Positions 51,719 to 60,078 of a stretch of 64,000 nucleotides of DNA are shown here, piece after piece (within the stretch, counting starts at the first letter, position 1; every line of letters starts with the position of its first letter). The DNA is from Thermoplasmata archaeon UBA61. Its GTDB lineage: Archaea > Thermoplasmatota > Thermoplasmata > Lutacidiplasmatales > UBA184. The translations under genes and the position numbers were made by a program. A model generated the notes under the pieces. That model worked only from the letters and a program-made list of their open reading frames with translations. It did not search any database and was not told the origin of the DNA. The stretch is taken from contig DASW01000008.1 in assembly GCA_002503985.1 (NCBI GenBank), positions 1 through 64,000 on the forward strand, written 5' to 3'.

Positions 51719-52768
51719 ATGCGCCTCCTCGTGGTCGACGACGACGCGGTATTCCGGGAGGAGCTGTCGACCCTCCTCTCCGACTGGGGCCATCAGGTCG
51801 AAGCTGTTTCGTCAGGCGCGAAGGCGATCGAAGCGCTCGAGGCCACCGAGTTCGACGTGATCTTCTCGGACGTGCGGATGCCCCGGATGAACGGGATCGA
51901 GCTCCTGCGTCAGGTGCGCGAGCGTTGGCCGCGGGTCTACGTGATCATGATCACCGGTTTCGGAACGGTCGAGGCCGCGGTCGAGGCGATGAAGCTCGGG
52001 GCGTTCGACTACGTTCGTAAACCGTTCCGTTCGGAGGCCGTACAGCGTATCGTCGCGCTGATCCAGGACCAGCGGGCGTTCTCGGTCCCGAGCGGGGGCG
52101 AGAAGGACCCCGTCCGCCTGGCCGACAAGTGGGCCAAGGCCGGCCACGAGGTCCTGCTGCTCGGCGTGACCCCGCGAAAGGCGTCGGCGCACGTCACCGT
52201 GGCCGACCTTCCGATGGTGGATTCTCCGGCGGGGCTGCAGGACACCGTCCTCCGGTTCATCGAAGGGCATGCCCGTCCCGCGGTCGTCATCGCGGGGGTC
52301 GAGCGACTGTTCGCGACCCATCGGACCGAGGACGTGGCCCACGCGCTGAGCGAGGTCGTTCAGCGGACGGAGGGAAAGGGACCGATCGCGGTGGGCTTCG
52401 ACGCGAGCGTGCTTCCGGACACGGCGGTCCTGCAGGTACGGGCGGCGATCTCCGCGGTCCGTGTCCAGGGCACGTTGGGGGCGCTTGCGAACCCCCTGAG
52501 GCGGCACATCCTCCGTCGGCTCTCCGAGGGCCCGACCTCGTTCACCGAGGTCATGCGTGCGGCCGGTATTGACGACTCTCCCAAGCTCTCGTTCCACCTG
52601 AGGACCCTCCAGGAGGAAGGGCTCATCACACACTCCTCCGAAGCGTACCACCTCACGCCGACCGGCAAAGAGGCCGTGCGCGTCCTCCACGAGGTCGACG
52701 AGCTCGGGTCGGCCGAAGAGGGACGAGTGCTGGTCTTCCCTACCGCTCGGCCGGTTTCCGGGCGCTAG
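51719..52768 (+). CDS. Response regulator: receiver, DUF835-like and winged helix
   Basis: A 349-residue regulator. The receiver (1-120) has Asp7/Asp8, phosphoacceptor Asp51 (FSDVRMPRMNG), Thr79 and Lys101. A middle domain (about 125-245) matches the DUF835 pattern, with VVIAGVERLFATHRTEDVAHALSEV as its central part. The C-terminal winged helix (about 250-330) resembles ArsR-type domains (LGALANPLRRHILRRLSEG). It probably binds DNA once phosphorylated by the upstream kinase. This three-part order is uncommon, since most archaeal receivers stand alone. The end overlaps a convergent methyltransferase gene by 29 bp. Confidence 0.9.
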   Translation: MRLLVVDDDAVFREELSTLLSDWGHQVEAVSSGAKAIEALEATEFDVIFSDVRMPRMNGIELLRQVRERWPRVYVIMITGFGTVEAAVEAMKLGAFDYVRKPFRSEAVQRIVALIQDQRAFSVPSGGEKDPVRLADKWAKAGHEVLLLGVTPRKASAHVTVADLPMVDSPAGLQDTVLRFIEGHARPAVVIAGVERLFATHRTEDVAHALSEVVQRTEGKGPIAVGFDASVLPDTAVLQVRAAISAVRVQGTLGALANPLRRHILRRLSEGPTSFTEVMRAAGIDDSPKLSFHLRTLQEEGLITHSSEAYHLTPTGKEAVRVLHEVDELGSAEEGRVLVFPTARPVSGR

Positions 52769-53456
52769 GCCGACGCGTCGGGAGCGACCGGCCCTTTCGG
52801 GTCACGAACAGCTGGTGCCCCCCATCGCCCTCCGGGATGAACTCTTCTCGAAGGATCCGGAACCCCTCGGCCCGGAACCAACGTCGGTACGTGGCCGCGT
52901 CGTACTGGCTCCAGAGCATCGGCGCGTCCGACCCTAGCCAGCCGGATTCCGTTCCCTCGTACTCGGTGTGGCCGAGGATCGCAACGAACCACCCGCCCGG
53001 ACCGAGCCACCGAGCGACCTTCCGGAAGAGGGGTCTGTGCTCCTCTCGGGGAACGTGAATCAGGGAATAGAAGGATACCACGGCGGCGAAGGCGCCCTGC
53101 GGGAAATCCACCTGGGCGAGGTCGGCCCGAACGAACCGAGCTCGGGGGACCAACCGACGGGCCCGACGGACCTGTACATCGGAGATGTCCACTCCGGTCA
53201 CCCGGAACCGTTCGGAGAGGACCCGCGCGGCGGGGACGCCGTTCCCGCAGCCGAGGTCGAGGACCTCCGAACCGCGCGGGGCCGTTCTGAGGACCGGACC
53301 AAGCCAGGCACGATAGTCATTCTCGAGGTGCCCGAAGCAGTCCGAAGTGGCACGTCGGGGGCGGTACCGGTAGGAAACGCGATCCCAGCCGGAGCGCACG
53401 ACCTCGTTCCAACGTTCTCGAGAACCCGAACGCAGCTCCGGAGCTCGGTCCGTCAC
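52740..53456 (-). CDS. Class I SAM-dependent methyltransferase
   Basis: A 238-residue methyltransferase of the UbiE/Methyltransf_11 type. Motif I EVLDLGCGNG (64-73) binds SAM; ITGVDISDVQ-like strand 2 reads VTGVDISDVQVRRAR, and ADLAQVDFP is motif II, then FAAVVSFYSLIHVP. The substrate is unknown (small molecule likely). The start is a GTG; a TATA-like element on the minus strand (53477-53484) lies 28 nt upstream. It overlaps the response regulator gene tail-to-tail by 29 bp. Confidence 0.87.
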   Translation of the reverse strand: MTDRAPELRSGSRERWNEVVRSGWDRVSYRYRPRRATSDCFGHLENDYRAWLGPVLRTAPRGSEVLDLGCGNGVPAARVLSERFRVTGVDISDVQVRRARRLVPRARFVRADLAQVDFPQGAFAAVVSFYSLIHVPREEHRPLFRKVARWLGPGGWFVAILGHTEYEGTESGWLGSDAPMLWSQYDAATYRRWFRAEGFRILREEFIPEGDGGHQLFVTRKGRSLPTRRPSARKPAER

Positions 53457-53606
53457 GGCCTGCCTACAAGAACGGAATAGATGTCCTATCGCCCCGAGGT
53501 CGAGGGTGGCGAAGAAGCAAGCTTCGGAGCCCCTCGGCCCCTCCCAAACCCGCCTACCGGGTTCAAGAACCCCTGCGTATTGGGCGCGGTGGAGAGGCGA
53601 AGGTAA

Positions 53607-55019
53607 TTGCCCGCATCTAAACCGAGTTCTCCCAAGGTCGAACCGAGCGCCGCGAGGTCGAACAACTTCCTATCGGTCACGGATGAGCGGACCGGAACGA
53701 ACTACCGGATCCCGATCCAGGACGGCGCGATCCGAGCCACGGACCTACACCAGATCCGGACCGGGCCTGAGGACTACGGTCTCCTGAGCTACGACCCGTC
53801 GTTCGCCAACACCGCCTCCTGCCGGAGCGCCATCACGTACATCGACGGCGACAAGGGGATCCTCCGCTACCGCGGCTATCCGATCGAGGAGCTTGCCGCC
53901 TCGAAGTCGTACCTCGAGGTCGCCTTCCTCATCATCCACGGGAATCTCCCGAGCAAGAGCCAGCTTGAAGAGTGGCTCCATAACATCACCTTTCACACGA
54001 TGGTCCACGAGAACGTCCAGAAGTTCATGGACGGGTTCCACCATGACGCTCACCCGATGGGCATGCTCGTGAGCACCCTCGCTGCCCTGTCGACCTTCTA
54101 CCCGGAGGCCAAGAACATCAACGACGAGCACACCCGCTACCAGCAGGCGTACCGTCTGATCGCGAAGGTCCCGACCGTGGCCGCGTTCGCCCACCGGCAT
54201 TCGGTCGGCCTACCGTACATCCACCCGAGCAACGACCTCTCGTACACGGAGAACTTCCTGGCGATGATGTACCGGCCGTCCTGGACCACACGGTACACCC
54301 CGGACCCGGTACTGGCGAAGGCTCTCGACACGCTGTTCATCTTGCACGCGGACCACGAGCAGAACTGCAGCAGCAATGCGATGCGAGCGGTGGGCAGCTC
54401 TCACTCGGACCCGTACAGCTGTTCCGCGGCCGCCGCGGCGGCGCTCTACGGTCCGCTCCACGGAGGGGCCAACGAGCAGGTCGTCCGCATGCTGCAGGAG
54501 ATCGGCTCGAAGGAGCACGTTCCCGCGTTGATCCGCCAGGTGAAAGAAGGCAAGCGACTCCTGATGGGATTCGGCCACCGGATCTACAAGAACTACGACC
54601 CGCGGGCCCGTCTCATCCAGCAGATCGCCGAGGAGGTCTTTGCGGTGACCGGACGCAACCCGCTCATCGATGTCGCGCTGGCGCTCGAGAACATCGCGCT
54701 CTCGGATGAGTACTTCATCCAGCGCCGGCTGTATCCGAACGTCGACTTCTATTCGGGGATCATCTACCAAGCGATGGGATTCCCGACCGACATGTTCCCG
54801 GTCCTCTTCGCCATCCCCCGGATGTCCGGCTGGGTCGCGCAGTGGATCGAGATGATCCAGGACCCGGAGCAGAAGATCGCGCGGCCTCGCCAAGTGTTCA
54901 CCGGCCTACCGGAGCGCCATCTCGAGGTCTCCGGGGCGAAGGCGCCGGTCCGCAAGCCGTCGCGGACGAACGTCGCGCGCCCGAGAGCAGCTCCCCCGAC
55001 GCATTCGCCGGGCGGGTAG
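53607..55019 (+). CDS. gltA: Citrate synthase
   Basis: Condenses acetyl-CoA and oxaloacetate to citrate, the entry to the TCA cycle. The type is bacterial-like: catalytic histidines in ILHADHEQNCS (His247 and His250 region) and GPLHGGANE (His285), and the catalytic Asp downstream in the segment HRIYKNYDPRA. It has 470 residues, longer than the typical archaeal enzyme of about 380, because of an N-terminal beta domain like that of Gram-negative citrate synthases and a Pro/Ala-rich tail. The TTG start is weakly supported by GAAGGTAA and a box about 30 nt upstream. Confidence 0.95.
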   Translation: MPASKPSSPKVEPSAARSNNFLSVTDERTGTNYRIPIQDGAIRATDLHQIRTGPEDYGLLSYDPSFANTASCRSAITYIDGDKGILRYRGYPIEELAASKSYLEVAFLIIHGNLPSKSQLEEWLHNITFHTMVHENVQKFMDGFHHDAHPMGMLVSTLAALSTFYPEAKNINDEHTRYQQAYRLIAKVPTVAAFAHRHSVGLPYIHPSNDLSYTENFLAMMYRPSWTTRYTPDPVLAKALDTLFILHADHEQNCSSNAMRAVGSSHSDPYSCSAAAAAALYGPLHGGANEQVVRMLQEIGSKEHVPALIRQVKEGKRLLMGFGHRIYKNYDPRARLIQQIAEEVFAVTGRNPLIDVALALENIALSDEYFIQRRLYPNVDFYSGIIYQAMGFPTDMFPVLFAIPRMSGWVAQWIEMIQDPEQKIARPRQVFTGLPERHLEVSGAKAPVRKPSRTNVARPRAAPPTHSPGG

Positions 55020-55088
55020 GCACCGAGGTCTGCCCCCAATCACTCCCCCGAGATTTCACGAGCCCGCAGCAACGTACAAAGTAGGCGC

Positions 55089-56048
55089 ATGAAGCTTCTC
55101 AGTTTCGACGAACTCCCGGAATCGTACGACCCCGGGCGCGCCCTCGTCAGCATAGCGGCGTTCCGGGAGTTTCGGCATCGCCGCACGATCGACCTGTGGC
55201 AACGTCAGAAAGACCGGCTCGCCGAATATGGCGGCGTTTTCGCGGTCGACCGAGGCATCGTCGTCGGGCAAGCGTTCGTCGAGCGAATCCCCTACACGTT
55301 CCCGCACGGGACCGAAGTGGTCAGCGGCATCGCCGGTGTGACGACCCGACTCGACCATGCCCGTGCGGGGGTGGCGCGTCGGGTGCTCGAAGAGGTCCAT
55401 CGTAGGGAACGAGCGGCGGGGATCCGCTATGCCACCTTGTGGACGAACCGCTCGTGGGGGGCCCACCGTCTGTACGAGCAGCTCGGGTACCGAGACATCT
55501 ACACGCCCCCGATCGCGGTCCGGATCTTCCCGCCCCGTCGGCGCCGTTCCCTTGGGACGAGGGTCCGGGATGGGAAGCGTTCCGACCTTCGAGAGATCGA
55601 GAACCTCCACGCCCGGTCCGGGGAGGGGAGGTTGGGCTTTGCGCAACGGCCCCGGGGTTTCGCTCGCCTGGCCGCGGCCACTGGGGATCTTCGTCCGGAG
55701 ACGGTGCTCCTCGCTCTCGAACGCGGCCGGGCAGTGGGCTACGCGATTCACCGGACCGACGCCAACGGGACGAGCTGTGGGGAACTGGTGGCGACCTCGC
55801 CGTCGACCCGAACGCTCCTGGCGTCATCGTTGGAGGGTCGAGCCCGCTCCGGCGTTGTCACGTTCTGGGGCGGAGCGGTCAACGACTTGGGTCCCGAGCT
55901 GCGTCGACGCGGGTATGTGGTCGCTTCCGCGATGTGGTGGGAACTGATGGCGACCGAGCTCGGCCGTGAACGGAGCCGCCGCGAGCTCGTTCGGGAGTTC
56001 GGCACGAACGATCCCCGATTCCGGTGCCTCTCCGGGGACAGCTTCTAG
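55089..56048 (+). CDS. GNAT-family acetyltransferase
   Basis: A 319-residue protein with an N-terminal GNAT domain (motif A near VTTRLDHARAGVARRVLEEVHRRE, residues about 90-115, and ATLWTNRSWGAHRLYEQLGY) and a second, more divergent half (about 155-300) that could be another GNAT fold. The substrate is not evident. It starts 69 nt after citrate synthase on the same strand. It resembles the double GNAT at 10043 in layout but not closely in sequence. Confidence 0.7.
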   Translation: MKLLSFDELPESYDPGRALVSIAAFREFRHRRTIDLWQRQKDRLAEYGGVFAVDRGIVVGQAFVERIPYTFPHGTEVVSGIAGVTTRLDHARAGVARRVLEEVHRRERAAGIRYATLWTNRSWGAHRLYEQLGYRDIYTPPIAVRIFPPRRRRSLGTRVRDGKRSDLREIENLHARSGEGRLGFAQRPRGFARLAAATGDLRPETVLLALERGRAVGYAIHRTDANGTSCGELVATSPSTRTLLASSLEGRARSGVVTFWGGAVNDLGPELRRRGYVVASAMWWELMATELGRERSRRELVREFGTNDPRFRCLSGDSF

Positions 56049-56085
56049 ATCGTCGGATCCGCTCGTCCGCGGGGGAAACCGACAC

Positions 56086-56093
56086 GCTTACCC
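56086..56093 (+). promoter_or_regulatory. TATA-like box of the membrane-protein gene at 56115
   Basis: GCTTACCC starts 29 nt before the GTG at 56115. Confidence 0.4.
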
Positions 56094-56114
56094 ACGGACG
56101 GTTGTTGCCAGGGC

Positions 56115-56696
56115 GTGAACCCACCTAAGGGAGTCCCGGAGCCGACGACCCCCGCGCCGAAGTTGACCCAAGAGGACCGGCGCTGGCTTCATGACAAGTT
56201 CGAGCGGCTCGCGGCGGAGGAGGGCCAGCTCTCCTCCGTGAGGACATCCTACTATGCCGCGATCGGGACGGTGCTCATCACCGGGCTCGTGGTCGTGCTC
56301 GCGGACCTGATGAACCAACCATCGCTGCTGGTCGTGGTCGTCACGTTCCTGGCGGTGCTGGGCATACTGATTTCGACCGTCTGGGCGGTCCTGCTCCACC
56401 GGACGAACGACGCCCAGAATCTCTGGAGGGAAGCAGCCCTCCGGCTCGAGCAGAGCGAGCCGCCGGTCGACGGGGAGTGGAGCGTCCCGGTAACACTCCG
56501 GTCGGGCGCGACACTAGAGCTGAACCTGCTCCGTCCGTTCGAGGCGCATGCGGAACGGTTCTCCCGCCGCCGTTCGATATCGTGGATGGACCGAGTGAAT
56601 CCCTCGAGCCTAACCGAGATACTCCCCCTAACGTTCTTCGCGATCTGGGTCGCCGTGCTCGGGATCGTGTGGGTCTGGTTCTTGATCGTCCGGTGA
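56115..56696 (+). CDS. Hypothetical membrane protein (three helices)
   Basis: A 193-residue protein: a charged N-terminal cytoplasmic helix (about 15-42), two adjacent membrane helices (about 47-65 and 70-94), a hydrophilic region of about 70 residues, and a C-terminal helix (about 168-192). I do not recognise the family. The GTG start fits the TATA-like box at 56086 with leaderless spacing. It is convergent with the DUF2252 gene, 34 nt apart, in a stretch of accessory genes. Confidence 0.7.
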   Translation: MNPPKGVPEPTTPAPKLTQEDRRWLHDKFERLAAEEGQLSSVRTSYYAAIGTVLITGLVVVLADLMNQPSLLVVVVTFLAVLGILISTVWAVLLHRTNDAQNLWREAALRLEQSEPPVDGEWSVPVTLRSGATLELNLLRPFEAHAERFSRRRSISWMDRVNPSSLTEILPLTFFAIWVAVLGIVWVWFLIVR

Positions 56697-56730
56697 CCGG
56701 AGTCGGGTCCCCGTTCGCTAAGGACCTTCT

Positions 56731-58110
56731 CTACACGTCGACGTCGGCGGCCACGCGCCCCTTCTTGATCGCGATGAGGAGCGCCCGGTAGTCCCGTTGG
56801 GTTTGGTCGGCATACGATTCGGCGAAGGCCGTGACCGCCTCGTCGAAAACGCCCCGGTTGCCGAGGTACCCGCTGATCTGTGCCGGGTCACCTGTCCGGG
56901 CGTGGGCACGGGCGAGAGCTGTCCCGCAGAGCTTGGCCTGGCCGAGGAACTGTCGAGGGCCTAGCGTGGACAAGTCGTAGGAGAACTTCATATCCCGCAG
57001 CTGGCGAATGTAGAAGTCCCGGCCCCCGAGGCGGCTCCATCCGAGGAAGATGTCGCTCGCCTCCTGGATTCGGTGCTGCCCCTCTACCACCCGCTGGGCG
57101 TGGTTCGGGTATCCGCTCGGGCCAAGGAACGGCTCGAGCGCGGAAGCCGTCGCTTGCTTCAGTTGGAGAAAGAGCGGATCCTCGACGTCGGAGTCTCCCA
57201 TCAACAGAAGCACCGAGCACGCGAGGCCGACACTTCCCACCCCGACCACTTTCTGGGCCACGTCCACGATGTGGTACCGGTCGAGCAACAGGCGTCGTTC
57301 GTCCGGGAGGGTGGCGAGGTACCGTTGATAGAACAACCGAGACTGCTCAAAGGTGGCGGGGTCTTTGTAATGGACGATCAGGGGCGATTCGTTCCGGATA
57401 TGATACCGGCCCCGAACCGCTCGGGTCATCTTGGGAAAGGCATGAAGGCCGGTGCGTCGCCGCGCCTTCGCTAGGCCGCGACCGATCAGCTTCCTCGGTT
57501 TCCGCCCCACGGGCAGCGCGCGGCGCTGCAAGTCCAAGTGAAAGTACCACGTGTCGAGGTAGCGCATCCCGGCAAACTCGGCCATCAACTCACGATACGA
57601 CCGTACTGCCGCGCGGGCTGCCTTGCGGGTCTCCGACCGACCGTACCGATTCTGGCGGCCGGCCACGACGAGGCTCGTGGCGAGTCGCTTCACGTCCCAT
57701 TCCCACGGCCCGGGCAGCGTCTCGTCGAAATCGTTCAGGTCGAAGACCTGGTTGCGCTCCGGCGTCGCGAAGATCCCGAAGTTGCTGACGTGCGCGTCAC
57801 CACACAGCTGAACTTGTGGACCGGTGACGGGGTTCGTCGATAGGTCCCGTGCCATCACGTTGGCCGCACCGCGGAGGAATGCGAACGGGGAGAGCGACAT
57901 TCGTCCGTAACGAATCGGTAACAATGCCGGTAACCGATCCCGGTCAGAGGTCCCGAGCAGCTCGATCGGGTCCGGTCGGTCCCGACTCGGCGACCAGAGA
58001 GCGTGGGCCGACCGAGGCACTCGACGCCTCAACCTCCGGCCCTCGGCGTACCGCGCGGCTCGTGTGGTGAAGGCGGAAGATGCCTTCGAACTCGTGCTCG
58101 CGATGGTCAT
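56731..58110 (-). CDS. DUF2252 family protein (kinase-like fold)
   Basis: A 459-residue protein of the DUF2252 family. Hallmarks are MSLSPFAFLRGAANVM, the VQLCGDAHVSNFG loop and FDLNDFDETLPGPWEWDVKRLATSL, which recall the catalytic and metal-binding loops of aminoglycoside-phosphotransferase-like kinases. The substrate is unknown. The family is common in actinobacteria and proteobacteria, so transfer from bacteria is possible. The ATG at 58110 is followed by a Ser/Arg-rich stretch of about 35 residues. No functional link to its neighbours is obvious. Confidence 0.9.
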   Translation of the reverse strand: MTIASTSSKASSAFTTRAARYAEGRRLRRRVPRSAHALWSPSRDRPDPIELLGTSDRDRLPALLPIRYGRMSLSPFAFLRGAANVMARDLSTNPVTGPQVQLCGDAHVSNFGIFATPERNQVFDLNDFDETLPGPWEWDVKRLATSLVVAGRQNRYGRSETRKAARAAVRSYRELMAEFAGMRYLDTWYFHLDLQRRALPVGRKPRKLIGRGLAKARRRTGLHAFPKMTRAVRGRYHIRNESPLIVHYKDPATFEQSRLFYQRYLATLPDERRLLLDRYHIVDVAQKVVGVGSVGLACSVLLLMGDSDVEDPLFLQLKQATASALEPFLGPSGYPNHAQRVVEGQHRIQEASDIFLGWSRLGGRDFYIRQLRDMKFSYDLSTLGPRQFLGQAKLCGTALARAHARTGDPAQISGYLGNRGVFDEAVTAFAESYADQTQRDYRALLIAIKKGRVAADVDV

Positions 58111-58352
58111 GCTACCGGCTCTGCTCCTCGGAGCATCTCGTCCCCGGGTGGATTCGTGCCCGCCGCATGCGATGCCCGATAGTTCATGAGCGGCGCCCCC
58201 GCTCTAAGTCTTTCTCTGCCCTATATCTAGGGCCGTCAGGTGAATCACGGACCAAGTCGCCACCAGGGCGACGCGCCATCGGCGCTCGGCGTGGTCCGCC
58301 GTCGGCGAGACCTGCCTAGGACCCGGAGAGACCGGGCGGGCGGCCCCCTTTC

Positions 58353-58360
58353 CTAATACA
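58353..58360 (+). promoter_or_regulatory. TATA box of the MscS-like gene
   Basis: CTAATACA starts 29 nt before the GTG at 58382. The rest of 58111-58352 contains the near-palindrome CCTATATCTAGG (about 58222-58233) but no gene I can identify. Confidence 0.5.
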
Positions 58361-58381
58361 TTCGAGCATTCTACCCCCGCG

Positions 58382-58894
58382 GTGCCCTCTGTGAACTGGA
58401 CCGATTACCTGCCTACAATTGCGCCCCTCGTTACAGCCACGGTCCTCGCGCTGGGCGGGTACTTCCTGTCCGGCCGCAGTGCGCGATGGCTCCGTCAGCA
58501 TCATGCGCCGCCCGCCGCGGTGCGCTGGGCGCGGCTCGGTATCTCGCTGATTGGACTCCTCTTGGCGGGCGCGGTCCTGTTCATCGCATTCGGGCCTCTC
58601 ACCGTCGCCTCGGGCCTGACGCTCTCCGCCGTGGTTGGGCTCGCGGCCACGCTCGCCCTACAGACGATGATAGGGAACGTGATCTCGGGCTTCATTTTGC
58701 TTCGCGACCGGGTACTGCGGCTGAACGATCGCATCTCGGTCGGCGGAGTCACCGGCACTGTGGTCCGGCTGGGGTTGGTGACGACCTGGCTCCGCCTCGA
58801 TGACGGCAGCCTGGCATCTGTAAGCAACTCGAACTTGCTCAGTGGGCCACTGGTCAACCGGAGCACTGGGGACCGCCTCAAAGGCGAATACTGA
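58382..58894 (+). CDS. Minimal MscS-like mechanosensitive channel
   Basis: A 170-residue protein with three membrane helices (about 10-30, 48-68, 72-105) and a short beta domain. The third helix and following strand match the MscS pore region: Gly/Ala-rich GLAATLALQTMIGNVISGF, then RVLRLNDRISVGGVTGTVVRLGLVTTWLRL. The larger C-terminal alpha-beta domain of standard MscS (286 residues) is missing. It probably opens on osmotic down-shock. The GTG start fits a leaderless TATA spacing. Confidence 0.85.
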   Translation: MPSVNWTDYLPTIAPLVTATVLALGGYFLSGRSARWLRQHHAPPAAVRWARLGISLIGLLLAGAVLFIAFGPLTVASGLTLSAVVGLAATLALQTMIGNVISGFILLRDRVLRLNDRISVGGVTGTVVRLGLVTTWLRLDDGSLASVSNSNLLSGPLVNRSTGDRLKGEY

Positions 58895-58961
58895 CATCCG
58901 CCCGCCCCCCGGCGGACGCCAATCCCGGCCGAGGTAGCTCCCCAACTAGAGCGGGAGGGTT

Positions 58962-60026
58962 ATGGAGTCGAAACGCCTTGTGACAAGGGACATGGGACTC
59001 GTCCGGTCGGTGTTCCTCCGCAGTCTGTGGCGGACGGTCCAACGTGGAGGAAGCGGAAAGGCCCCCGTGATCGCCGGCCACAAGTTGCTCTACCGCTGCA
59101 ACCTCGAGTGCGCCATGTGTCCCTTTTGGCGACGCAAGGACGAGAACCTGCTCAGCGTGGACGACGAGGTCCGCATGATGAAGGCCGTGGCCCGTGCGGG
59201 TGTCTCGTTCTTAGGGTTCGAGGGCGGCGAGCCGCTCCTCCGTCCGGACCTTCCCCAAATCCTCGCGGAATCCCACCCGCGGTTCCACACGTCGCTGGTC
59301 ACGAACGGCTGGTTGCTGAGCAATCGCATCCGAGAGATCGCGCCCTACCTGGACATGGTCTTCGTCTCTCTGGATGGCATCGGTGACCTCCACGACCGTC
59401 TCCGCGGGATTCCCGGTTCGTTCGACCGGGCGGTGGAAGGGATCCGGTCGACCCGGGGGCTCGTTCCGGTCGCGATCAACTCCACGATTACGAACGAGAC
59501 CTTGGACGAGGCCGAAAAGATGGTTGCCCTTGCCCAGCGGCTCGGGGTCGGCGTGACATTCCAGGTCGCGTACAATTACTCGGCCGCGGAGAGCTTGGCT
59601 CCGGTCGGACAGAAACTGCGGGGGACCCTCGAGCGCCTGATAGTCCTCAAGGAGAAGGGAGCACCGATCATCGAATCTCGCGAGTACTTCACGAGCGTCA
59701 TCGACGGGTGGTTCCGGGACACCCCTTGGCGCTGCAAGCCCTGGATGACGATGAACGTCGATCCGCAGGGACGGATTGTTCTGCCCTGCTACACGCTTCG
59801 AGAGTACGGCGGCGGGGATCGCGTGTGGGACGTGGATGTGCGGAAGCTTTGGAACACGTTCGAGTGGGACCCGTACGAGCGGTGCAACAAATGCGCCCTC
59901 GCCTGCTACCTCGAGCCGTCGCTGTTCCGTTGGACGAATCCCACGATGCTCCGGGAGCGAATCCTGGACCCGATCGTGGCCTATCTTGATTGGAACGTCG
60001 AGGCGGAGAGACCCGTTCCCGCCTAA
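58962..60026 (+). CDS. Radical SAM/SPASM-type enzyme
   Basis: A 354-residue radical SAM protein. The 4Fe-4S motif is CNLECAMC (Cys46, Cys50, Cys53), followed by FEGGEPLLRPDL and SLDGIGDLHDRLRG. The C-terminal cysteines (CKPWM, CYTL and CNKCALAC) suggest a SPASM-type auxiliary cluster. Related enzymes modify peptides or lipids; the reaction here is unknown. The ATG has GGGAGGGTT immediately upstream. It is convergent with the aconitase X gene, 52 nt apart. Confidence 0.86.
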   Translation: MESKRLVTRDMGLVRSVFLRSLWRTVQRGGSGKAPVIAGHKLLYRCNLECAMCPFWRRKDENLLSVDDEVRMMKAVARAGVSFLGFEGGEPLLRPDLPQILAESHPRFHTSLVTNGWLLSNRIREIAPYLDMVFVSLDGIGDLHDRLRGIPGSFDRAVEGIRSTRGLVPVAINSTITNETLDEAEKMVALAQRLGVGVTFQVAYNYSAAESLAPVGQKLRGTLERLIVLKEKGAPIIESREYFTSVIDGWFRDTPWRCKPWMTMNVDPQGRIVLPCYTLREYGGGDRVWDVDVRKLWNTFEWDPYERCNKCALACYLEPSLFRWTNPTMLRERILDPIVAYLDWNVEAERPVPA

Positions 60027-60078
60027 ACTCCGGGCCGCGACGAAGCGGACCTGCGAGTTCGAGGAGGGCGCCCGGCGG

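Noticed and set aside
58222..58233. Near-palindrome in the DUF2252-MscS gap
   Set aside because: It is too short to call an operator or terminator without further evidence.
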